Source: Benincasa hispida (lineage: Eukaryota; Streptophyta; Magnoliopsida; Cucurbitales; Cucurbitaceae). From it: a stretch of 64,000 bases of DNA. Within the stretch, counting starts at the first letter, position 1; each line of letters opens with the position of its first letter. The translations under genes and the position numbers were made by a program. Positions 11,701-22,048 of this stretch are shown here, piece by piece. The stretch spans positions 96,250,898 to 96,314,897 of the forward strand of contig NC_052349.1 in the NCBI RefSeq assembly GCF_009727055.1. Direction: 5' to 3'. The notes below the pieces were generated by a model, which saw only the letters and a list, made by a program, of their open reading frames with translations, ran no database searches and was not told the origin of the DNA.

Positions 11701-11812
11701 TATGGGGATCTTACCGGAGGTTCGACATGTTTTTGCTAGGATTGTTTTCGACACAGTTTTCCCTCGAAAGCAAAATGGACAGTTCAATAATGTCGAACCA
11801 ACCAAGAGATGA
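2784..11812 (+). CDS. poly(A) polymerase / CCA-adding family nucleotidyltransferase
   Basis: Fourteen exons with consistent phases give about 539 residues: 2784-2864, 3232-3334, 3460-3585, 4001-4098, 6258-6341, 6467-6594, 7311-7383, 7477-7522, 7666-7775, 7851-7958, 8093-8152, 9987-10048, 10581-10893 and 11585-11812. The class II nucleotidyltransferase head domain is clear: LVGGCVRD near residues 109-116, the metal-binding pair DFD at 125-127, and QRDFTINSLMYDP around 200-212. It is followed by the ARILRAVRIAARLGF RNA/nucleotide-binding block at 247-261. The family (bacterial PAP I and tRNA CCA-adding enzymes) adds nucleotides to RNA 3' ends; the exact RNA substrate cannot be told from sequence. 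The arginine-rich N-terminus (MAMAFSAPGLARRIPYTR) suggests an organelle transit peptide, which is inference. The first donor (GTCTCT) is weak, and exon 3 could start 3 bases later. The last exon could instead be spliced at 11614, but reading on gives a family-like tail (LPEVRHVFARIVFDTVFP). Large introns carry several transposons. Confidence 0.88.
4451..4652. mobile_element. Tourist-like MITE (PIF/Harbinger type) in intron 4
   Basis: A 202-bp element has inverted ends: GGTGGCGTTTGGCGCGCAGA on the left, and the complement of the right end reads GGGGGTGTTTGGCCCCCAAG. Both arms continue into GTTGAGT. It is flanked by the 3-bp direct repeat TAA (4448-4450 and 4653-4655), the expected TWA target duplication. 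The GGG...TGTTTGG terminus is characteristic of this superfamily. There is no coding capacity. Confidence 0.85.
5217..5581 (-). mobile_element. LINE 3'-tail-like insert bounded by 12-bp inverted repeats, intron 4
   Basis: Read on the minus strand, the left part resembles the 3' end of plant L1-type LINEs: a phrase like CCTCAATGAACGTCG, then a short A-rich end (T run at about 5229-5236 on the plus strand). The whole is framed by a perfect 12-base inverted repeat, GTGGACACTGAT (5217-5228) and ATCAGTGTCCAC (5570-5581), which is not a LINE feature. It may be a DNA element that captured a LINE tail. The assignment is tentative. Confidence 0.4.
6701..7231. mobile_element. long fold-back (MULE-like) element in intron 6
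   Basis: The left arm (GGAAAATATTAATTTATA...) and the reverse complement of the right arm (GGGAAAACATCAATTTATAC...) match along most of roughly 200 bases, giving a large hairpin about 530 bp long. Both arms carry the same phrases, such as AGTGTATCAATTTA and AAACTTT. It has no coding capacity. Three similar elements are found around 40 kb. Confidence 0.7.
8026..8052. repeat. (CT)n microsatellite in intron 10
   Basis: About thirteen CT dinucleotides in a row lie upstream of the exon 11 acceptor and merge into its pyrimidine tract. Length changes here could affect splicing. Confidence 0.9.
8275..9610 (+). pseudogene. decayed LINE (L1-type) 3' portion in intron 11
   Basis: Three-frame reading gives broken but ordered pieces of a plant LINE ORF2: FMRDFLL...EELMRGKG followed by PLNLKGPRLGNLRHWKK (late reverse-transcriptase region), then SSSWKVKIS / KVKFF (zinc-binding zf-RVT region), and VRFNASVWASVFKDFCNH...MDWSPFL near the C-terminus. 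Frameshifts and stops are frequent, so nothing functional is made. A segment near 8540-8625 is tandemly duplicated. The 3' end shows a weak A-rich tail (about 9585-9600). It is on the same strand as the host gene and accounts for most of the 1.8-kb intron. Confidence 0.75.
11066..11149. repeat. 39-bp tandem duplication in intron 13
   Basis: Two virtually identical copies of a 39-base unit beginning GCGTTTAAGGTGCCCATAAT start at 11066 and 11105, followed by a partial third (AAACGC). Copy identity suggests a recent duplication. Confidence 0.9.
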
Positions 11813-12759
11813 ACAGATTAAATGTATTTCTTTTTGCAATATGGCAACAGGACGAGATGACTGATCTTAAGTTGATCGAGAAGCGCTTAGCTTGTCGATA
11901 TGAAGGGCCAAATGATGTTGCATTTGGATCTTCCATTGGGTGAGTGGTGAAGGCCATATCAGGCTGAAAAATTCAACAGCAGAAGCAAAGGCTTCAGGTT
12001 GATATTAATATCTGGTCTCTGAAGAAATACCGTTGAAGTTTGGGAATGTGCACTGGGGGAAAGTGGATTGAATTGGGAGTTCATTTGATCTGAATCATCT
12101 TCCAACTTGAGTTTTTGGACATTCATTACAATAATACCAGAGACTTAAGTAATTGAAGCTTTAGTTTCACCTGAGTGTCAAAATTTCAAACCACTTTGTC
12201 GAGGCCTACATCCAAGGAGTTTTGAGAGGCTTGTCTTACTATTTTGATCACTAGACTTCGAAATTTAATAGATCTCCCAAAGATGTTTGGAGCACTAATT
12301 TGGAATGGGTAGCCCACTCAACATTTGAGGTGTATGTTAAAATAATAGGAAAAGGGCTTCTACATCTTTAGTCTAATTACAAAAATTTCTTAAATTCTCT
12401 CTCTCTTTTTAATGAGTAATCTAATGAGATGAAATATTACACAAAAAGTGGCCCACATATCACCCTCTATGAATTTCAATATTTTTGAAAAGAAATAATA
12501 ATAATAAGATAAAAATACAAAGACGCATATGGAAGATAATATAACATATTCACGCTCCTTAAATAGTTCAGCACAAAAGGAAGTTTTCCCTCATTTGCAA
12601 AATCATTCACATTCAAACAAAATCAGCGATTGGTGAGAGTTTTGAAAGCAAAAAATTGTCGAGAAACTAGAACGTTGGCAAGGAGATGCTTCCTTCAATT
12701 GGTAAGGTTTCGAACATGTTAGATATATTTGGGAACAAAACTCTTATATCTCATATATT
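11813..12759. other. 3' flank of the nucleotidyltransferase gene
   Basis: The first part is presumably 3' UTR. No further gene, RNA or clear mobile element is visible; the sequence is AT-rich with a short TCTCTC run near 12400. Confidence 0.5.
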
Positions 12760-13172
12760 TAGGGTTGGCAAAATTCCCCGTGGAGAATTCCCGGTTTGAT
12801 CGGGGATGGGGTCAAATCGGGAAATTTTTTCAGGGGTCCGTCTGGGGACGAGTGGGGACGGGGATGGTATCCTCCCCCGACCCTGACCCCGATTTTATTT
12901 AGTTATATTTTAAATATTTTATAAATATATATTTATAATATATAAAATAACTTATTTATATGCATGCTTATAATGTATACTATAGATTTATAGTGTTGTA
13001 AGCCCAATATTGAATATATAAATTCTAAATTTATGTCCAAAAGACAAATCCAAACTTAAAAAATTAAAAGAAAAAAATGGAAAATTCCCGCAAAGGCATG
13101 GGGGGAATTTCCCCCACGGGGCTAGGGACGGGGGACCCTCCCCCGCCCCACCCCGGCCCTGTTGCCAACCCT
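12760..13172. mobile_element. hAT-like MITE with GC-rich arms
   Basis: The ends are inverted copies: AGGGTTGGCAA at the left and TTGCCAACCCT at the right. The subterminal arms are rich in GGGGA / CCCCG runs and surround an AT-rich core. No exact target duplication can be recognised, although both flanks are ATAT-rich and partly alike. It has no coding capacity. The superfamily is inferred from the terminus style. Confidence 0.6.
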
Positions 13173-13309
13173 AAACATATTTAACAATCTTCTCTCTGCT
13201 ACCCATTGGAGAATATCAATAGAAACACGTTGACATAAAAAATCGTCGTTAGAATTCCCTTAAACTTCTGCAGTATAGATGACATCCAACCCCATTTGTC
13301 CACCACATC

Positions 13310-13609
13310 TTGATTGTCGTTGTTAGGCTCCATTTTCTCCAACAAGCATCTGGCAACGACGTCGTCGTTCTTTATAACTCAAGGATCTTCGAGAAGGTCA
13401 GAATCACCTCCTCCGATAAAAAATTACTCACCACCATTGCTGTCAAAATCATCAAAACTACATTCATCTTAGTCACGACATTCCTACTCGACCGAATCAA
13501 ACATGGCCCATTGATCCTCATTTATATCGTCGACCAAATGGTTTCACTTGCTATCCTAGGGTTCAATCTTACAATCATCAAACTTGCCCATGAAAGTCAC
13601 GTGGGCTAA
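13310..13609 (+). pseudogene. polyol/monosaccharide transporter gene fragment
   Basis: An open frame without introns matches the central part of plant polyol/monosaccharide transporters (major facilitator superfamily): LHFLQQASGNDVVVLYNSRI, then ITSSDKKLLTTIAV, KTTFILVTTFLLDRI, and a transmembrane-like QMVSLAILGFNLTII. The family's DRxGRRPLL loop motif has become DRIKHGPLI, so conserved basic residues are lost. N-terminal and C-terminal parts are absent. The fragment is probably a captured or retroposed piece of a transporter gene; it covers about 95 of roughly 500 residues and is unlikely to be functional. Confidence 0.75.
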
Positions 13610-13799
13610 GTACATAACATATATGAGGTTTATTTATGCATTTGTTTTCAATTTCAAATATATGTGGGTTTATTTTAAATAATCTGAGGATGTCATCTAT
13701 TTTACTTTATATACATGTGTATATATGACGAAGTATGTGGAATATATCTCAGTTTCAAATATATACATGCGTATATATGGCAAAGTATGTGTAATATAT

Positions 13800-16700
13800 A
13801 TCTCGATAGAAAGAGACTAAAACTAAAATATGAACTACATATTATATAACAACTTTAAATTTGTACTTGTTATAAATACTGCTCGTCTTATTTTCTCATC
13901 TTCTTTGAGAAGGAAGGGGCTTCTTAAATAAAATAATCCCTCACTACAAATAAGGGAAAATATATAAAAAATAAGCAAAGATAATTAAAATAAATACAAA
14001 GATTATATTTAATATAAATGGAAATGATCAACACTCCCCCTCAAGTTGGTGTGAAGATATCATTCATTGCTAACTTGTCAATTAAATTGTTGAATTGCCA
14101 CTCTAGGAGACCTTTAGTTAACAATCAATAATTCGTTTTGTTGTGGGAAGGTAAGGAATGCAAATTACTCCAGGATCAATCTTCTCTTTTATGAAGTATC
14201 AATCAACTTCAATATATTTTATCCTATTATGAAGGACTAGATTGTGGATAATGAAGATTGCTGTCTTATTGTCACAATAAGTACGCATGAGCATTTTCTA
14301 AGAGAATTTTAGTTCTTCCAATAATCTTCTTATCCATATACATTCACAAATACTATAGGCTAATTCCCTAATTCTGGTTCTGCATCAACTTCTAGCCACC
14401 ACACTTTATTTTTTTTCCTTTTTTTTTTTTTTTGCCTTTTCACGTAACTAGATTCTCTCCAATAAAAGAGCAATATCCAGAAGTAGATCTTTTATCAATG
14501 GTGTTGCTTGCTCAATCAGCATCAGTGTAAACTTTAACATATAGGTGGCCAGGCTTCTTAAACAATATGCCCTTTCCTGGGGTACCTTTCAAATATATGA
14601 CGATCCTATAAACTGCTTCAAAGTGAATTGACCTATAAGCATGCATGAATCGACTTACCATACTAACTGCAAAAGTAATATTTGGGTGTGTGTGAGAAAG
14701 GTATATAAGTCCCCCTACAAGTCTTTACTATTTTCCTTTGTCTTTTACCTCATTTTCTGTTGCAACTTGCAATTGTAAATTCTGTTCAATGGGGGTTTCT
14801 GCTGTCCTATACCTAAGTAATTTTGTCTCTTCAAGTATATCAAGAATATACTTTGTTTGGATGACCGAGATGCAATTTTTGGACCTAGCAAATTTCATTC
14901 CTAAGAAATACTTCAAACTTCCTAGGTCCTTAATTTGGAAATCATTAGCTAGGTTATTTTTCACAATAGTCAGTCCTGTTTTTTCATTTCATATAAGAAT
15001 AATATCATCAACATACACTATGATAACAAGCACCTTGTCATTTCTAATATGTTTATAAAACATAGTATGATCCTTGACTTTGAATGAATCCGTAACTTGT
15101 AACTGCTTTTCTAAATCGTTCAAATCAAGCTCTAGGTGACTGTTTAAGGCCATATAACAATTTCTTCAACTTGCAAACTTTATTAATTCTGAGATCTATC
15201 TCAAAACTAAGTGGCAAGTTCATAAATACCTCTTTTTCAAGATCTCCATTGAGAAAAAAACATTCTTAACATCGAGTTGATAGAGTGACCAATCAAAATT
15301 AACCACAATATATAAGAGGATTCTAATTGAGATAATGTTTACAACAGGGGCAAAAGTTTATTGATAATAAATTCTATAGGTCTGAGTGAACCCCTTAGTA
15401 ACAAGTATGGCTTTATACTTTTCAATGCTACCATCGTTTTTACACTTTACAGTGAACACTTATTTTCATCCCACTATTTTCTTATCCTTTGGTATGTCAA
15501 CTATGTCTCATGCACAATTTTGTTTCAGAGCATTAATCTCTTCCATCACTACTAATTTCCAATTCAAATCATTTAGTGCCTCTTGTATTTTTCTTGGAAC
15601 AAATAGGTTGATTATCTTTGAGGTGAAGACTTTATAGCTATTAGATAACCTACGGTAGGAAAGATAGTTTGTAATAGGATATTTGGTGCACTTACGAGTA
15701 CCTTTTCTATGGGCGATTGGGATATCAAGATCATTAGCAACAGGTAAATTAAGATTAAGAGATGCAGAAATAGGAGAAACAGGAATAGAGGATATGTTAC
15801 CTAGATCTTCAGAATAATTCATGGGAATATTCATTGGAGCTGTGATGCGTCAACTGTCTTGTTTAGATTCTTTTGATTTAAGGCCCTTCTAGTTAAGGAA
15901 CTCGAACTCGTCACTTCAGAACAAATGATGTTAGGAAGAGGAGAAGTGTCCCAAAAATTATCTTCCAAGTTGGATGTCTCCCCCTAAAGAAAATTTTGGT
16001 TAAAAAATTGTTGACTTTTTCGAGAAAGACACGTCCATACTTTTCAAATATTTGTTGATCATAGAGTCAAAAAATTTGTAAACCTTTTTATGAAGGATAA
16101 AACCAACAAAAATGCATTTAACAGCCCAAAGATCAAGTTTAGATCGACAAAGGTGAGGAGTGTGAACTGTTGGGGTTGATACCCTAAACTCTCGTAGGGT
16201 CCTGTAGTTTGTAAATACCTGTATGAACAAACGCTTGTGATGTAAAAATATGAGATATTTTCTTTATTGTTGTCTATGAAATATGAGATATTTTGTTTGC
16301 ATTTACCACAAACCAATAAACTAAGATTTCTGGTTGTCATTGTAACTTAAGTATGTATGTGGAGACATACAAGTGGATTGTGCCTTAAGTGCTATCCTAA
16401 ATGGTATGTAGTATATGGATATAGGAGGGAAACCTTATCCTGGTGACAATATGAATATGGCCCGCTTTGTAGATAGTTACAAGTATTGTGACGTGCTACA
16501 AATGGTATGATCCTAATCATTCAATGGAGACATGCGAGCGAGAGTGTCCTATACAAAGGAGTTTGTATAAGACCGGACCACGAAGTGTTTAGTCTCGTTA
16601 TATAACGCCGTTCATAACAGAGACTTTCATTTCACTAGGATGACTATAGGTAACATGACCTTAATCCTGAGTGAGTTAGGAACTCCTACCCATGAGGGCG

Positions 16701-19160
16701 GTCCTTTGATTTGCATGAATATAAGTGACTAGATTTCTGACTCAAACCTAGCACTTTGGGGATTCATCTAATTGGGGAGCTGGGAACTTAGCTACACAAG
16801 ATGGAATTCACTTCTTCTCCTAAGCAGGGGTAAGTAGATAGATTGCTCCCTCAAGGGCTGATTCTAGGGCTTGAACGATATGGTGCCACACACCTTCTCA
16901 TGGCCCGAGAGGTGTCCACTCATAGTAGAACTATAATGTATTGTTCATTAGAGGGATCAATGGTACTTAAGGAGTTAGATGTAACCACAGGGGCAAAACG
17001 GTAAATTAATCCAGCTATACTTACGAGCGATCTGTGAAGGGTTATCGTACTGTTGACAGGTTATATCCGATAGACATAGAAATATATCTGTGGTGAGAAT
17101 AGTGCAACTGTCGGTCTTTAGTGGAGTGTCCGACAGTTAACGAATGGTGGATCTCATGATTAAAGAGTTAAGTTAGCTATTCACGTACTGTTGGAGCTTC
17201 AAGCTACAGATCCATAAGATCTCCTTGGTAGCTCAATGGATTTAAGTTGAGAATCGATTTTTGGGTCAGTTTGAAGTGTTCAAATTGACAAGAGGAAGTT
17301 TGATTATATATGATATGATTAAACTGATTCAATTATATGTGATATAATTGATATGATTTATGAGATACATTAATTGGAGGATTTTGATATAAATATAATT
17401 TATATTAAGTAAAGGAGAAAAGAACTATGGTTTAAATGTTACATATGATGTGATATTAAAAATATAGGTTATAAATATAATATGATAAGTTAGTTATTAT
17501 ATTTTTTTATAATTAAAACAATTATATGATAATTGTTGGTAGTTTCTACTTTAACCGTGCGTGAAAGTGGAAGGTTATATTTAGTTTTCATAATTGAAGG
17601 ATAAAATGAAAAATGTTTTCATTTTGAAAAGAATCGCTTCATTAAGTAGATAACTAATCGTTAATGTTTTCATTTTGAAAAGAATCGCTTCATTAAGTAG
17701 ATAACTAATTGTTTAGCTCATGAGAGACTACACGATAGCCTTCAAGTGATTACCTAAACGATCGTGTACTAGTGCCTTTGACTAAACAATCGTGTACAGA
17801 TTTACTAAATGATCGTATGGCAAGCGAGATTCACTAAACGATCGTGTAAACAATCAAGTCTAATTTTCAAACGATCGTTTACCTACTGAGTTTTACTAAA
17901 CGATCATACATACAAAGTCTATGCAATAGATGGTTCCTTGTCCACTTACTTGGTCGTTTTGTTCAATCGTTGTTTCATCCATCCCTCTACCAAATCCAGT
18001 AGAGCCCCCACCTCCTGGATTCTCACTCCAAGAATACTGAGGTTACTGAGTGGTGGTGTTCGAGAGGTTGCCTATTCATAGAGAAGACTGTTCGTGATCG
18101 TAGCGACAACAAGAGGTTACTGGTCCAAGTCTTCACGAGAGCGAGAGGTCTTTAGAAGAAGAGTTCTTCAAAGGTATGTCTCTCGTTCCTTTTGTATTTA
18201 TTTACTAAAGCATGTCGTAATTTTTTAGAAGATGCATAACTGGTTTGTATGTTTGTGAATTCTTGTAATTCTGTCACAATGAATTTGGATTGATTGTACA
18301 TCTGCTCATGGATTCTCTTTGATAAGAGTTCCTTCATGAACATAAGCGGTACACCCAAATAATTTGATCAGTAGATAAAAAAAAAAAAAACAGGCGAGTA
18401 GTAGAGAAAAACTCTTTGAGGTGATTCAAAGAAGTTTTAAAGTTCAAAATTCAGTTGCCATTCAATTGATAAGATAAAGCAGTAGTGAGGGCTGCATCAC
18501 CCCACAAATATTTTGGAACATGCATAGAAAATATAAGGGCACAAACAACTTCAAGTAAATGTCTATTTTTTGCGCTCAGCAATACCATTTTGTTGAAGGG
18601 TGTCCCGACACGTAGCTCGATGGAGAATTCCATTATCTTGTAGAAAATCAATGAGGTTTTCATTGAAATATTCAGTTCCATTATCATAATGTAAATTCTG
18701 GACTTAGTTTGAAATTGAGTTTCAATCATATTGTAAAAACGAACAAAAACCTCTTTTACTCTGATTTTTTTTGTTAACAGGTAGATCCAAGTTAAATGAG
18801 TGTGATCATCTATGAAGGTGGTGAATCAACGCTTACCATTATAAGTCAAAACTTTAGACAGTACCCTTACATCACTATGAATATAGTAAAATGACGAGGA
18901 AGCCTTGTAAGATGTAGGTAAATAAGTGGACCGATAATGTTTGGCAAAAACACAATTTTCACATTGAAATTCAGAACAATCAACTTCTTTAAATAAATTT
19001 GGAAACAAGCATTTTAAATAGAAGAAATTGAGATGCCATAATTTATGATGTCAAAGCACTATAGTTTCTTTAACAGAAGAAAAACTAACACTACTTAAGC
19101 CCTGAACTTTTTTGTGACTAGTTGAAACTTTCTCAAAATAATAGAGACCATTAAGTATCT
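13800..19160 (-). mobile_element. Ty1/copia retrotransposon remnant, minus strand
   Basis: From right to left on the minus strand are: a GAG-preintegrase/zinc-type block (LWHLN...CENCVFAKH, about 18900-19070), integrase core (ENLIDF...NGI, NRHLLEV, PKYLWGDA, about 18460-18720), a KLDLWAVKCIFVGF block (about 16060-16150), reverse transcriptase with an intact YVDD at 15004-15015, FQIKDLGSLKYFLGM at about 14900, and a DNKTAI RNase H block near 14260. A polypurine tract (complement of CTCCCCCTCAAG) ends at 14034, and the 3' LTR starts at 14033 with TGTTGATCA; its far end is unclear. Many stops and frameshifts break the polyprotein. The gag region is missing at the right, where the LTR nest begins. 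Confidence 0.85.
16168..18336 (+). mobile_element. solo LTR inserted in the copia element, TSD TGAAC
   Basis: This 2169-bp element begins TGTTGGGGTTGAT and ends AGTTCCTTCA. It is flanked by exact 5-bp duplications TGAAC at 16163-16167 and 18337-18341. It belongs to the same long-LTR family seen elsewhere here (shared phrases GTGGAGACAT, AAGTGCTACAAAT, TTCATTAGAGGGATCA). No internal region or coding sequence lies between its ends, so it is a solo LTR. It sits inside the copia polyprotein between the integrase core and the KLDLWAV block; ignoring it and one target copy, the frame there is continuous. Positions 17750-17915 carry several TAAACGATCGTGTA-like repeats. Confidence 0.85.
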
Positions 19161-20745
19161 TGTTGGGAATGATGTCCTAAATCTAGTGAATCTCGTGGTT
19201 TGTAGTTCTATTAACATAAATTATTTATCTAATAAAATCAAAGGTATTTTATTTGACATTTAGACTGCATTAATTCAATCCAATAAACTAAGATCCAAGG
19301 TTACTTTATGAAACTTAAACATGTATTTGGAGACATACAGGTGGATCATGTTTAAGAAATAACCTAAATGGTCTGTAGTAGATGGATAAGGCTGGATACC
19401 TTAACCTAGTGACACTACGAATACGACCCGCTTTGTAGATGTTACAATTGTTGTAAAGTGCTACAAATAATCTGATCCTGATCATTTATGTGGAGACATG
19501 CGAGTGGGGGTATTTTATACAAAGAGTTTGTATAAGACCGAACCACGAAATGAATAGACTCTCTATATAACACCGTTACTAGAAGAGACCTACATTTCAC
19601 TAGGATGACCATAGGAGACTTGACCTTAATCCTGAGTGAGTTGTGAACTCCTGTTTATGATGGCAGTTCTTTGATTTGTATGGGTGAGAGTGGTTATGAC
19701 AACCGACTCAAAAAGCCTATCATTTTGGAGATTTTTCTGATTAAGGAGTTGGGAACACAACTACACAAGATAGAATTCACTCATTCCCATTCCTTGAGAA
19801 AGTAGATAAATTTCTCTATTAATAGCTGATTTTGAGTCTTGAATAATAAGGCCTCAACCTCTCACTAACCCGAGAGGTTTTAGTTTATAGTTGGACTATA
19901 AACTTTATGTTCATTAGGGGAATCAGTGGTACTTAAGAAGTTAGATGTAACTAATGAGGTAAAATATTTTGACCAAGTTATGAGCATTTGTGAAGGGTCA
20001 TCGCTCTGTTGATTGGTTATATCTGTGGACACGGAAATAAATCTCTATTGCGAAGAGTTCAGCTAGCGGTCTTTATTGGAGCGCCCGATAGTTAATGAAT
20101 ATTGATTAATTGGATTAAATGAGTTTAATCAATTAATCTCATATCATTAGAGCTTCTAATCTGTAGGTTCATAAGGTCCCCTCAGTAGCTCACTAAAGGA
20201 AATATAAGAGAAATGATTTAAATTGTTCAAATCAATCGATGGAATAGCATATTAATGGGATTAATATGATATGGTTAATTATAGATTTCATCTATAATTA
20301 AAAGAGAAATATTTAAATAGGATTAAAATAATGAATTTTTATGAATCAGATTCATAAAGAATTAGTTAATTTTGAGAGGTGGAGGCAAATAAACATATGT
20401 TGTTTATTTAATTAATTAACTATATACATTAAATTGGATTTAATATATATAGTTATTTATTAGGTTTTCCAATTGATCAAATAAATGTTATTTGATTTTG
20501 AGCCTTAAGGGCAAGTATGGAAATACTTGGAGAAGGGGTAAGCCCTTCTCCATATAAATTGTTTCTTTCGCCCAAATTGAAAATAAGGATTTTTTGTGAA
20601 AATCTAACCTCCAAATTCTCCCAAAATTCTCCGAATGCTTTCTCCTCTCCACCATTCCTCCTCAAGGGTTAGAGACCACTTTTTCTACCCTTAGATTTCA
20701 AGAGAATATCAAGGTCTCTCTTATGGTAGTGTTCATTGTTTGTTG
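19161..20745 (+). mobile_element. LTR of the same family, 3' end lost
   Basis: It begins TGTTGGGAATGAT directly against copia sequence and follows the family consensus through the GTGGAGACAT and TTCATTAGGGGAATCA blocks. It ends abruptly at 20745, where a minus-strand member of the family starts. The terminal AAAGGTA...TTCA section is absent, so no closing target duplication can be found. Confidence 0.7.
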
Positions 20746-22048
20746 TGAAGGAATCCTGTGGAGGGACCATTAAGCGGAAGCGAATCATCCCAATTCCCAA
20801 AATTTTATAGAACAAAAATTTTATAGCAAACAAAACAAAAAAGATCATGCATTTAATGAAAAATACAACATGCTATTAACGAAATACAGTGAAAAGAAAT
20901 GAGCTTGAAACCCTTACCTTTGAAGAACGATTCTTCATTGGAAAAAAATCCCTCGAACAATTGGACAACACCACAATGACTTCCGCGGTATTAGAAAGTC
21001 GAATTACCAACTTTTACACGAATTTTCAAGTGGATGAGATCGGTCGAGTGGTCTTTTTAGTGGGGAGGAATAGTGCGGGAAGGGAGCGAGACCAAGCCGA
21101 GGAGGGTTCTAGGATGAGAACTCATGAGGAATGGGCTCTGTCTATTTTGAATTTTAAGAGGGAAGGATTGATTGAGAGAATTTAGAGGAAGAAGGAAGAA
21201 GATTATCATAGAACCTTTTTGTGTATCCCAAAAACCTCTGTATTCAGTTTTCCCAAAACTGTAGAGAATGAGGGTTTCTCCACTCTCACGTCTGAGAGAG
21301 TAAAATGTGGGGAGGGAGTTGCCATAGTTAATTTTTTTTAATTAAAATAAAATAAAAAAAAAAAATAAAAAAACTTTAATAATATTCTATAATATATATT
21401 AACTATATGTTAATTAAAATATAACATATAACCTATAGTTTGATATTGTATCCCATACAATATAACCTATAGTTTAATTCCCTCAATAATGAAATTTAAT
21501 ATAAATCTCATTTATATTAAATTTAATTATATGAATCCAATTCACATAATTAATATTTGAGTCATATTTAAATATTTAATCTCTTTCAATTGAATACTTA
21601 ATATTATAATATATCAAATACATTATAGTAATTATATCATATATAATTCCCTCAATTAATTTAAACAATTCAAATTAATCCAAAAACTGATTCTCATTAA
21701 ATCCCGTTGAACTACCAAATGGACCTTATGGACTTGTAGCTTGAAGCTCCAAGGTATGTGAATAATTAATTAAACTCTTTAATTAAATTATTCACCATTC
21801 GTTAACTATTGAGCACTCCACTAGAGACCGACAGCTGCACTCTTCGCACTACAGATATATTTTTGTATCCATTGGATATAACCAATCAACAGTACAACGA
21901 CCCTTCATAAATTACTCGCAAGTATAGTTGAGCCAAAATTACCATTTTGCCCTTGTAGTTACATCTAACTCCTTAAGTACCACTGATCCCTCTAATGAAC
22001 AATAAATCACAATCTAACTATGACCAAACCACTCTCAGGTTAGGAAAG

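Noticed and set aside
20889..21185. 98-codon plus-strand frame
   Set aside because: It lies wholly inside the minus-strand outer LTR, in the part matched by other non-coding LTR copies.
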